Of a DNA stretch of 5,290 nucleotides, positions 1 through 5,290 are shown piece by piece. The position numbers and the translations under genes are program-made. The notes under the pieces are model-generated. The model saw only the letters and a program-made list of their open reading frames with translations, had not been told where the DNA came from and ran no database searches. Numbering within the stretch: the stretch's first letter is position 1; every line of letters begins with the position of its first letter. Where the stretch lies: positions 1 to 5,290 of the forward strand of contig JAOTUT010000143.1 of NCBI GenBank assembly GCA_029863735.1. The letters are read 5' to 3'. Source of the stretch: Ignavibacteria bacterium (lineage in GTDB: Bacteria > Bacteroidota > Ignavibacteria > Ignavibacteriales > Ignavibacteriaceae).

Positions 1-235
1 TCCTTCCCAATACTTCATTCGATTGGGCTATTCCTCTAGCAAGGTAGTGTACAGATCTTACATCAGATTGTATTTGAAAAGACACTCCCTGAGGAACGAA
101 TTGATCCTGCTGAACTTTTTGTTCAATCGAAGAAAAAGGAACATTCTCTTTATACTTTATGAAATAAGTAATCTGTGCGGATGACTGTGAATAAGCTAAC
201 AACAAAAGAATTAGAGAGAATTGATTAAATCTCAT
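1..235 (-). CDS. Secreted protein, N-terminal part; possible subtilisin-like (S8) protease
   Basis: This reading frame opens with ATG at 235 and is still open at base 1, giving 78 residues of a longer protein. The first 20 residues form a signal peptide: Arg2, a hydrophobic core at about residues 6-14 (FSLILLLLA), and a polar end SQSSA before Gln21. The protein is therefore exported and would act in the envelope or outside the cell. The following part (ITYFIKYKENV, then LARGIAQSNEVLGR at about 65-78) resembles, from memory, the propeptide region of S8 subtilases of Ignavibacteria and relatives. No catalytic Asp, His or Ser lies inside the window, so that family call is inference. The start overlaps the end of purF by 11 bases, and the AAGAAGGAA ribosome site about 5 bases upstream lies inside purF. 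This suggests co-transcription and coupled translation. Existence of the gene is well supported; its function is not. Confidence 0.68.
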   Translation of the reverse strand, partial: MRFNQFSLILLLLAYSQSSAQITYFIKYKENVPFSSIEQKVQQDQFVPQGVSFQIQSDVRSVHYLARGIAQSNEVLGR

Positions 236-1712
236 AAATTTCCTTCTTGAAATTAAGATCAACATTTATTGGATATTTACCTGAGAAGCACGCGTGGCAG
301 AAATTATCTTTGCCAGCTTCAGAAACTGCTTCGAGCATTTCATCAATAGTTAGATACTCGAGACTATCCACGCCAAGATATTTCCCCATTTCTTTTATGT
401 TGGAATTAAAATTATTGGCAAAAAGTTCTTCTTTGCTAGGGAAATCCATTCCGTAAAAGCAAGGATGAGTAATAGGAGAAGATGAAATTCTGAGATGAAT
501 TGATTTAGGATTTGCTTCGCGGATTAACTTAACTAATTGTTTTGAAGTGGTTCCTCTCACGATTGAATCATCAACAAGCACAACAGTGCGACCTTCAAGC
601 ACACCTTTAACTGTATTAAACTTGATTTTAACACCTATCTCACGATTTGCCTGTCCAGGTTGAATAAAAGTTCTACCAATGTAATGGCTTCGAATTAAAC
701 CGATTTCAAGCTTACAATTTACCCCGAGCTTTTCAAGTTCGGTTTGATATCCTAATGTTGTTGTGTTTGAACTATCGGGAACACTAATTACAATAACCTT
801 TTCTTCACCTTCATTAAATACTGGATGATTCCTTGCTAATACTTTTCCAAGTCTTCTTCTCATCTTATCAACATTATGACCAAAGATAAAGCTGTCAGGT
901 CTGCTAAAATAAATATACTCAAAGATGCAGTGATTTTGTTTCTCTGATTTTTCGGAGATATGGTATGATTTAATTTCTCCTGTTTTTAAAACCTCATCGT
1001 CTATAACTACAATTTCACCTGGTTGAACTTCCCGGATGAATTCCGCACTCAAAATATCAAAAGCACAAGTCTCTGAAGTGATTATATATGCATCGTGTAA
1101 TTTTCCAATAACCAAAGGTCTAAATCCACGCGAATCTCTTGCACCGATAAGCCGGTTATCAGTCATTAAAACCAGGCTGAATGCACCTTCAATTTTCTGG
1201 ATTGCTTCTTTTATTTGATCTACCTGATGATTTAATCTGCTTCGAGCAATGAGATGTAGTATCACTTCGGTATCACTTGTAGTTTGAAAAATTGAACCTT
1301 CATTCACAAGTTCTTCACGAATCTGTTTTGCATTTGTAAGGTTTCCATTATGTGCAACAGCAAGATTTCCAAGTCTGTAGTTAACTAAAAATGGTTGAAT
1401 ATTTTTTAATGATTGAGATGAGCCCGTTGTTGAATACCTGTTATGACCGATCGCAACATTGCCAATAAGTTTATTTTGAAATAATGTGTGGTCATCGAAA
1501 ACCTCAGTAACCAACCCTTCACCTTTATGAACAGAAAAGTGTGGATTACCTTTTGGGCTAATATTTTTTGTGATAATTCCACAAGCCTCTTGTCCCCTGT
1601 GCTGAAGAGCGTGCAATCCATAGTAAGTTTCCAGTGAAGCGTTTGGTGATCCATAAATCCCAAAAACACCACAGTTACAAGTTGGTTTCTCTCGCTGAAG
1701 ATTTATTTGCAT
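225..1712 (-). CDS. purF: Amidophosphoribosyltransferase (glutamine PRPP amidotransferase)
   Basis: PurF makes 5-phosphoribosylamine from PRPP and glutamine, the committed first step of purine synthesis, in the cytoplasm. With the ATG at 1712 it has 495 residues, close to the Bacillus-type enzyme. Residues 1-13 look like the cleaved propeptide, exposing catalytic Cys14 (CGVFGIYG). The N-terminal class II glutaminase domain shows QHRGQE (37-42), AHNGNL (120-125) and TTSD (144-147). The C-terminal phosphoribosyltransferase domain has the PRPP loop VVLVDDSIVRGTTS (377-390). Four cysteines match the [4Fe-4S] ligands of the Bacillus enzyme: Cys262 (HCIFEY), Cys418 (HPCFYG), Cys472 and Cys475 (CHAC). 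The frame can be extended upstream to a TTG at 1751, but those 13 extra residues are unlike any PurF start and would lengthen the propeptide. No strong ribosome site precedes 1712. A terminator just upstream separates the gene from tRNA-Pro, so it probably has its own promoter in 1713-1790. Confidence 0.97.
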   Translation of the reverse strand: MQINLQREKPTCNCGVFGIYGSPNASLETYYGLHALQHRGQEACGIITKNISPKGNPHFSVHKGEGLVTEVFDDHTLFQNKLIGNVAIGHNRYSTTGSSQSLKNIQPFLVNYRLGNLAVAHNGNLTNAKQIREELVNEGSIFQTTSDTEVILHLIARSRLNHQVDQIKEAIQKIEGAFSLVLMTDNRLIGARDSRGFRPLVIGKLHDAYIITSETCAFDILSAEFIREVQPGEIVVIDDEVLKTGEIKSYHISEKSEKQNHCIFEYIYFSRPDSFIFGHNVDKMRRRLGKVLARNHPVFNEGEEKVIVISVPDSSNTTTLGYQTELEKLGVNCKLEIGLIRSHYIGRTFIQPGQANREIGVKIKFNTVKGVLEGRTVVLVDDSIVRGTTSKQLVKLIREANPKSIHLRISSSPITHPCFYGMDFPSKEELFANNFNSNIKEMGKYLGVDSLEYLTIDEMLEAVSEAGKDNFCHACFSGKYPINVDLNFKKEIYEI

Positions 1713-1791
1713 AGTTAAAAATAAGCTGGATAATGTAAAATTAAAGGTCAAAATTAAAGATACATTGGGAATTAAAAGAATGGTTAAAATG

Positions 1792-1817
1792 AAAAAAGCT
1801 CAACCATTATTGAGCTT
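1792..1817 (-). terminator. Rho-independent terminator after tRNA-Pro
   Basis: On the minus strand an 8-base-pair perfect stem, AAGCTCAA pairing with TTGAGCTT, encloses the 6-base loop TAATGG and runs into six T residues. It starts 6 bases after the tRNA 3' end. It should end the merR/tRNA-Pro transcript and insulate purF downstream. Only the minus-strand reading has the T tract, which fixes the direction. Confidence 0.85.
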
Positions 1818-1823
1818 CGATTG

Positions 1824-1897
1824 TCGGAACGGGGGGATTTGAACCCCCGACCACCTGAACCCCATTCAGGTACGCTACCGGGCTGCGCCACGTTCCG
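1824..1897 (-). tRNA. tRNA-Pro, anticodon GGG
   Basis: The minus strand folds as a full 74-base cloverleaf: acceptor stem CGGAACG/CGTTCCG, D stem GCGC/GCGT (one G-U pair), anticodon stem CCTGA/TCAGG around loop ATGGGGT, a 5-base variable loop, T stem GGGGG/CCCCC with loop TTCAAAT, and discriminator A73. The anticodon at positions 34-36 is GGG, reading CCC and CCU, with U33 and G37 as usual for proline tRNAs. The CCA end is not encoded: the bases after A73 are CAA. The tRNA starts 4 bases after the merR stop codon, with no room for a separate promoter, so it is probably cut from the merR messenger. Confidence 0.97.
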
Positions 1898-1901
1898 AAA
1901 A

Positions 1902-2297
1902 TTATAATTTAGTGAGCAGATATTTTAGCGTTTCTCTGATCTCTTCCAGATCTTCTTTCAAGGAATCACTATTAATTTCAATTTCTTTAAATGGTTCAAC
2001 TTCTGACTGAGATTTTTTTTCTTTGATTTCTACTATTGGCTTTTTATCCTGCTCGTAATTTTCCAAAATCTTTTTTGCACCTTCAATAGTATATTTTTTC
2101 TCTCTCAAAAGTTCTTTTATGTAAAGAATTAGACGTATATCCTTGTTAGTGTATATTCGGTTACCGGCTCTGTTTTTCTGAGGACTCAGCTCTTCGAATT
2201 CAGTTTCCCAATATCGGAGAACGTATTGCTCAATGTCAGTAATTTTACTTACTTCACTGATTGAGTAGTATAATTTTTTAATTGAAAGGTCTCGCAT
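1902..2297 (-). CDS. MerR-family transcriptional regulator
   Basis: This 131-residue protein has an N-terminal MerR winged helix-turn-helix at about residues 10-80. The signature stretches are YSISEVSKIT (11-20), VLRYWETEFEEL (27-38), and KNRAGNRIYTNKDI (41-54), where the wing and second helix contact DNA. A lysine/glutamate-rich linker (about 80-110) leads to a C-terminal amphipathic helix (LKEDLEEIRETLKYLLTKL) likely to form the antiparallel dimer coiled coil. It has no cysteine and no effector domain, so it does not look like a metal or drug sensor of the classical type; its ligand, if any, is unknown. The ATG at 2297 was chosen because it begins directly before the conserved domain. A TTG at 2333 would add 12 residues not expected for the family. 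A GAGGAA lies 13 bases upstream of the ATG, rather far. It forms a two-gene unit with tRNA-Pro, and its promoter contains a palindrome suggesting self-regulation. Confidence 0.9.
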   Translation of the reverse strand: MRDLSIKKLYYSISEVSKITDIEQYVLRYWETEFEELSPQKNRAGNRIYTNKDIRLILYIKELLREKKYTIEGAKKILENYEQDKKPIVEIKEKKSQSEVEPFKEIEINSDSLKEDLEEIRETLKYLLTKL

Positions 2298-2348
2298 AGT
2301 TTTTATGATTTTCCTCGCAATAAAATTAAGCAATCCTTATTATATTAT

Positions 2349-2383
2349 CAAAATTATAACTTAGTTATAACTATTAACTTTAA
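2349..2383 (-). promoter_or_regulatory. merR promoter with MerR-type 19-base spacer
   Basis: On the minus strand a perfect TATAAT (2358-2353) lies 19 bases after TTAAAG (2383-2378), a weak -35. The -10 also fits the Bacteroidota form TAnnTTTG as TAATTTTG (2356-2349). A 19-base spacer is typical of promoters activated by MerR proteins through DNA untwisting. Transcription would start near 2346, leaving a leader of about 50 bases before the merR ATG. No experimental support can be read from sequence. Confidence 0.55.
2354..2372. promoter_or_regulatory. Palindromic candidate operator for the MerR protein
   Basis: Bases 2354-2370 form a 17-base perfect palindrome, TTATAACT-T-AGTTATAA, and bases 2363-2372 form a second one, AGTTATAACT. 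Both lie within the spacer and -10 of the merR promoter, where MerR-family dimers normally bind. Assignment to this regulator is inference from position; an AT-rich region can also give palindromes by chance. Confidence 0.45.
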
Positions 2384-2404
2384 CTGTACTTTATAACTGC
2401 TTAT

Positions 2405-2490
2405 AAACAAAAATAAGCTAAGAAGGCTTTAATTCATTAGAATTTTCTAGTAAAAGTATGATTATGCTGAGATAAGGAATGGAAATTTAG
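2405..2490 (-). other. Short intergenic tail after aroQ; no clear terminator
   Basis: This stretch follows the aroQ stop codon on the minus strand. It holds a short palindrome with 5-base arms (TAGAA/TTCTA, + strand 2439-2450) and a 4-base-pair stem AAGC/GCTT followed by ATTTTTG near 2406-2428. Either could be a weak terminator for the aroQ operon, but neither stem is strong. No open reading frame or RNA gene is visible here. Confidence 0.3.
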
Positions 2491-2919
2491 TTATTTGAGA
2501 ATTATTTTCTCTAAAAGAAAAACTGCTGCAATATAACTTTTTTCTCTAAAACCACTAATGTAACCATCACAGCTTGAAGCAGTTAACATATTATGCCTGA
2601 AGTCTTCACGAGAAGCCAAATTAGAAAGGTGAACCTCTATTTTTGGAATTGAGCAGATTTCCAGAGCATCTTTTATTGCTACGGAAGTGTGGGAGTAGCC
2701 CCCGGGATTTATTATCAACCCATCGAAGGATTCATGTGAAACTTGTATTTTATCAATCAACTCTCCCTCTTGGTTACTTTGAAAAAATTCAAATTGGTGA
2801 TAATGAAATTCATTTTTAACAATATCTTCAATATCTTTTAATGATTTTGACCCATAGTCTTCACTTGATCTATTTACAAGCAGGTTGAGATTGGGACCAT
2901 TTAACACTAAAATTTTCAT
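2491..2919 (-). CDS. aroQ: 3-dehydroquinate dehydratase, type II
   Basis: AroQ removes water from 3-dehydroquinate to give 3-dehydroshikimate, the third step of the shikimate pathway, in the cytoplasm as a dodecamer in known members. At 142 residues it is of normal family length. The family landmarks are present: LNGPNLNLL (6-14), lid-loop Arg17 and catalytic Tyr22 (DYG), SNQEGELID (48-56), NPGGYSHTS (71-79) with Asn71 and catalytic His77, EVHLSN (95-100) with Glu95 and His97, and Arg104 and Arg108 in the helix that follows. The lid is slightly divergent: the usual G-x-R-E-P reads VNRSS here, but Arg and Tyr are kept, so activity is expected. The ATG overlaps the stop of the upstream 90-residue gene as ATGA, the usual sign of coupled translation. 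A GAGGAA lies 14 bases upstream. It is the last gene of a three-gene operon. Confidence 0.96.
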   Translation of the reverse strand: MKILVLNGPNLNLLVNRSSEDYGSKSLKDIEDIVKNEFHYHQFEFFQSNQEGELIDKIQVSHESFDGLIINPGGYSHTSVAIKDALEICSIPKIEVHLSNLASREDFRHNMLTASSCDGYISGFREKSYIAAVFLLEKIILK

Positions 2920-3188
2920 ATAGCGATTGACATTTCCTCAATTACTTCTCTGATCCTTGGAGTAACATAGATACTATCAATTCCAAGTTCTTTTAGTGCA
3001 GTTGAAAGTATCATTACTTTTCTTTGAAGATTGGTCATCTTATTTATTACAATAATTTTTTTATCGTGAACAATGCAGTAGCCTCCTTTAAAGTCACCTT
3101 TCTCAAATCTGACGCTTGCTCCAAGTTGATCAGCTACAGATTTTAGTTCCTGCAGAATTTCCTCGAACTCTTTTTCCTTAATTTTCAT
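2916..3188 (-). CDS. Conserved small protein of unknown function
   Basis: This 90-residue soluble protein has no signal peptide or membrane segment. It starts with a charged helix (about 3-20), then VRFEKGDFKGGYCIVHDKK (26-44), a strand IIVINK (45-50), a helix NLQRKVMILSTALKEL (53-68), and a short C-terminal part IYVTPRIREVIEE (73-85). From memory, similar proteins with the pattern 'GDFKGGYC ... VINK ... R' occur in Bacteroidota and Ignavibacteria without known function. The order strand, then helix with Arg and a final ELG resembles ImmA/IrrE peptidases, but the HExxH zinc motif is absent. The ATG at 3188 overlaps the membrane-protein gene by 11 bases and its own stop overlaps aroQ by 4 bases. 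The gene is therefore well supported by context, and its amounts are probably tied to both neighbours. Confidence 0.85.
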   Translation of the reverse strand: MKIKEKEFEEILQELKSVADQLGASVRFEKGDFKGGYCIVHDKKIIVINKMTNLQRKVMILSTALKELGIDSIYVTPRIREVIEEMSIAI

Positions 3189-3705
3189 CTTTTGATTTTA
3201 TAGTGAATGGCTTAACAACTAAGAAAAATGGTATTGAAAGATAACTTAGTAATAAAATTATCGGAAAACTACTTAACAAAGTAATTCTTTCTATCATCAG
3301 TTTCAAAACTTCCTCTGAGGCAAATTGATTATTAATGAATAGAAGTATCAACTTAAAATCAGTCATTAAAAGTATAGCCTCCAAAGGAAGAGTTAAATAA
3401 ATAATCATTGAAATAATAAACAACCAGCCGTTCTCTTTTAATTTTAGTTTTGTTAAAATTATAAATAATGTAAAAGTGAGTATTAAAACTACGTATGAGA
3501 AGAATGTCAGATAAACAATAGGAGAAATTGTCTGAATTATTGCCGGCAAATTATTGTTCGTGACAAAGTTCTTTAAAGTAAGTTCAGTGGGTTCAAACAT
3601 CTGATATAATGTTAATAACCGGGCTATATATGCTCCAAACCAAATGCTTCCTGAAGCTAAAGCAAGGAAGCCAAAAATAAATGATAATATATTGTTCTTT
3701 TTCAT
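3178..3705 (-). CDS. Four-helix inner membrane protein of unknown function
   Basis: The 175-residue product has four hydrophobic segments at about residues 7-30, 62-86, 93-115 and 142-165. They are separated by a mainly polar stretch of about 30 residues (31-61), a short basic turn KLKLKENG (86-93), and an acidic segment NNQFASEEVLKLMIER (125-140). The C-terminal tail KPFTIKSKDEN is charged. This predicts an integral cytoplasmic-membrane protein with both ends inside. I recognise no family and no catalytic motif. ATG at 3705 is the natural start; no clear Shine-Dalgarno precedes it, as is common in this group of bacteria. It is the first gene of the operon that continues into the 90-residue protein and aroQ, with an 11-base overlap at its end. 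It is divergent from ppx with only 39 bases between start codons. Confidence 0.83.
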   Translation of the reverse strand: MKKNNILSFIFGFLALASGSIWFGAYIARLLTLYQMFEPTELTLKNFVTNNNLPAIIQTISPIVYLTFFSYVVLILTFTLFIILTKLKLKENGWLFIISMIIYLTLPLEAILLMTDFKLILLFINNQFASEEVLKLMIERITLLSSFPIILLLSYLSIPFFLVVKPFTIKSKDEN

Positions 3706-3730
3706 TTAAATATCCAATCGTTAATTTAAA

Positions 3731-3760
3731 ATTAAAAAAAAATTATGATTGTTGCGTCAA
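3731..3760 (-). promoter_or_regulatory. Possible promoter for the membrane protein-aroQ operon
   Basis: On the minus strand TTGACG (3760-3755) and TTTAAT (3736-3731) are separated by 18 bases, a fair match to sigma-70 elements. The start would fall near 3724, just before the ATG at 3705. The -35 lies inside the first codons of the divergent ppx gene. The match could be chance in such AT-rich DNA. Confidence 0.3.
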
Positions 3761-4665
3761 TAGATATTGGGACCAATACGGTATTGCTTCTTATTGCTAA
3801 AGTTGAGCCAAATTCAGATAAAATTACTCCTTTACAAAATGAATATCGAATGCCAAGAATAGGTCAGGGAACTAAAAAAACTGGTTTAATTGGTCCAGAA
3901 AAATTAAAATTACTTTTTAGTGTTTTGGATGAATATGATAAAATAATTCGGAAGTTTAATTGTGAGAAAGTTATTGTAACAGGTACAAATTCATTTAGAA
4001 TGGCTAGTAACACTCCAACTATAATTGAAGAGATGAAAAATATATTTAGTTATGATCTTAATGTAATTTCAGGTGAGGTAGAGGCAAAATATGCCTACCT
4101 TGGTGCAATCTCTGGACTAAAAGATCCCTCACACTCTGCAGTGATTGATATTGGTGGAAGCAGCACTGAAATCATTGTTGGAGAAGGCAATAGAATAATT
4201 TCCAAAAGAAGCTTACAATTGGGATCTGTTAGCGCTACTGAACAATTTCTTATGCATTCCCCTCCCCTGAAAGCTGAAATAGAAAACTTGAAAATGGAAA
4301 TACATAAAAGTTTTTCAGTTATTGATGCCAAAGAAATTCCGAAGCAATTAATAGCTATCGCTGGAACAGCAACTACACTTGCGTGTATGAATTTAGAAAT
4401 TAAAATATTTGATGAGGATAAAGTAAAAGATAGTACGATAACTATTGAAGATATTATAAAACTTATTGAAGAATTAGAATATCTTTCACCACAAAAAATA
4501 CTTGATAAATATGGCTCCGTTATGAATGGACGTGAAGATATTATTTTTGCAGGGGCTTATATTCTTTTTCAATTCATGGAATCCTTTAGGATTGAAAACG
4601 TTAAAGTGAGCACAAGAGGAATCAGGTACGGTGCGATCGTAAATTACTTCAAGCAGGCTTATTAG
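3745..4665 (+). CDS. Ppx/GppA-family phosphatase (exopolyphosphatase type)
   Basis: Members of this family release terminal phosphate from inorganic polyphosphate and/or convert pppGpp to ppGpp, in the cytoplasm. The 306-residue protein is the short, single-module form, made only of the two ASKHA (actin-like) lobes and lacking the C-terminal HD-like domain of E. coli Ppx. The family motifs appear in order: phosphate-1 DIGTNT (7-12); [10 protein letters not shown] (80-89) with Arg85; ISGEVEA (108-114), whose Glu113 aligns with catalytic Glu121 of E. coli Ppx; phosphate-2 [10 protein letters not shown] (133-142) with Asp135; [10 protein letters not shown] (159-168); the nucleotide-site [10 protein letters not shown] (204-213); [13 protein letters not shown] (262-274); and [10 protein letters not shown] (289-298). 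The glutamate before Glu113 is Val112, a minor departure. Substrate choice cannot be settled from sequence. The ATG at 3745 follows an A-rich leader without a Shine-Dalgarno. The gene ends in a 4-base convergent overlap with nadB. Confidence 0.93.
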   Translation: MIVASIDIGTNTVLLLIAKVEPNSDKITPLQNEYRMPRIGQGTKKTGLIGPEKLKLLFSVLDEYDKIIRKFNCEKVIVTGTNSFRMASNTPTIIEEMKNIFSYDLNVISGEVEAKYAYLGAISGLKDPSHSAVIDIGGSSTEIIVGEGNRIISKRSLQLGSVSATEQFLMHSPPLKAEIENLKMEIHKSFSVIDAKEIPKQLIAIAGTATTLACMNLEIKIFDEDKVKDSTITIEDIIKLIEELEYLSPQKILDKYGSVMNGREDIIFAGAYILFQFMESFRIENVKVSTRGIRYGAIVNYFKQAY

Positions 4666-5290
4666 GGATGTACGTTTTGTATTATTGTATTTTTTGATTT
4701 TGAAGATAATTCAGGATAATCAAGAGTAAAGTGAAGTCCCCTGCTCTCCTTTCTTAGTAATGCGGATTTAATTATTGTGTGGGCACAAGCAACTAAATTT
4801 CGGAGTTCTACAGGTCTGAAAATACTTTTGTACGTTTATAAAAATCTTCAACTTCTTCAAATATAGTGTGAATTCTTTTCGCAGCTCTCTCCAATCTTTG
4901 GTTACTTCTTACGATGCTCACATAATCCCACATTGTAGTTTTCACTTCCTTAAAATTGTGAGTTATCAATACCTTTTCATCAGCTGTTAATGTTCCTGAA
5001 TCATCCCATTCGGGAATTTCTGGAAACTTGAGTTTTTGGTCTTTAACAAAAAGCTTAAGGTCTTTAGCAGTTCTATCAGCAAATACAACAGCTTCTAAAA
5101 GTGAATTGCTGGCAAGCCGATTTGCGCCATGAACTCCAGTCATTGCTACTTCACCGCAAGCATACAATCCTCTTAACGAAGTTCTAGAAAATTCATCTAC
5201 CATTACTCCACCACACGAATAATGGGCAGCAGGAACCACAGGTATCCGATCTTTTGTTATATCAATTCCTAGCTCAATACAATAATTGAA
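4662..5290 (-). CDS. nadB: L-aspartate oxidase, C-terminal part, interrupted by a one-base frameshift
   Basis: NadB oxidises L-aspartate to iminoaspartate using FAD, the first step of de novo NAD synthesis with NadA. The frame is open at 5290, so about 210 C-terminal residues are visible and the N-terminal FAD-binding part lies outside. Reading from 5290, [14 protein letters not shown] carries the substrate-site His, [19 protein letters not shown] and [11 protein letters not shown] form the second FAD/substrate block, and [17 protein letters not shown] starts the C-terminal helical domain. After [10 protein letters not shown] this frame meets TAG at 4810-4808. The next expected residues, [20 protein letters not shown] and then [14 protein letters not shown], are encoded in the -1 frame from 4811 down to the TAA at 4664-4662. 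One base is therefore missing near 4811-4815. Both halves are otherwise well conserved, so this is either a sequencing or assembly error or a very recent mutation. The end overlaps the ppx stop. Confidence 0.93.
4808..4815 (-). other. Frameshift point in nadB
   Basis: The minus strand reads GAC CTG TAG AAC where the family requires Asp-Leu-Val-Glu-Leu-Arg, that is GAC CTN GTA GAA CTC CGA. Loss of one base (for example one G from CTGGTA) explains both the early stop and the intact downstream frame. No slippery heptamer or homopolymer run is present, so programmed frameshifting is unlikely. Confidence 0.85.

Noticed and set aside
247..456. Plus-strand 69-codon open frame
   Set aside because: It lies antisense within the well-supported purF gene and its product resembles nothing; a shadow frame.
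1036..1218. Plus-strand 60-codon open frame
   Set aside because: Antisense to purF coding sequence with no independent support.
1406..1672. Minus-strand 88-codon open frame
   Set aside because: It is purF read in another frame; the true frame holds the catalytic Cys and glutaminase motifs.
1746..1751. TTGACC upstream of purF as a -35 element
   Set aside because: No acceptable -10 lies 16-19 bases downstream on the minus strand; the region must hold a purF promoter but I cannot place it.
2406..2428. Terminator for the aroQ operon
   Set aside because: The stem is only 4 base pairs and the T run is short; too weak to call with confidence.
4095..4331. Minus-strand 78-codon open frame
   Set aside because: Antisense within ppx, whose motifs are continuous through this region.
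4808..4815. Programmed -1 ribosomal frameshift in nadB
   Set aside because: No slippery heptamer is present at the junction, and nadB is not known to use recoding; a missing base is simpler.
1..5290. New defence, mobile or biosynthetic system
   Set aside because: Nearly all the DNA is accounted for by common housekeeping genes in ordinary arrangements; no repeats, integrase, nuclease or toxin-antitoxin features were seen.

Overview
The window is an AT-rich stretch (roughly one third GC by eye) of a bacterial chromosome, densely packed with housekeeping genes. No mobile element, CRISPR array or phage gene was seen. Weak Shine-Dalgarno sites, A/T-rich leaders, a promoter element of the form TAnnTTTG and the protein sequences point to the Bacteroidota/Chlorobiota/Ignavibacteriota group. 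Ignavibacteria are my best guess, from pattern memory rather than a search.

Layout. Minus strand, positions 1-1712: purF (glutamine PRPP amidotransferase, first step of purine synthesis) runs into an 11-base overlap with the start of a secreted protein that leaves the window at base 1 and may be a subtilisin-like (S8) protease. Minus strand, 1792-2383: a small MerR-type regulator is followed 4 bases later by tRNA-Pro(GGG) and a clear intrinsic terminator. Its promoter carries a palindrome between the -35 and -10 elements, as expected for MerR control. Minus strand, 2491-3705: three overlapping genes run in the order four-helix membrane protein, 90-residue protein of unknown function, aroQ (type II 3-dehydroquinate dehydratase, shikimate pathway). 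Plus strand, 3745-4665: a single-domain Ppx/GppA phosphatase is read divergently from the membrane-protein operon. Minus strand, 4662-5290: the C-terminal part of nadB (L-aspartate oxidase, de novo NAD synthesis) converges on ppx, overlaps it by 4 bases, and is interrupted by a one-base frameshift about 50 codons before its true end.

The genes serve separate pathways (purines, aromatic amino acids, NAD, polyphosphate/ppGpp turnover) and look like neighbouring short transcription units rather than one system. I see no convincing new multi-gene system. The points most worth checking are the nadB frameshift, the merR/tRNA-Pro unit with its putative self-operator, and the small unknown protein between the membrane protein and aroQ. 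No gene-free stretch exceeds 300 bases; the longest is 2298-2490.
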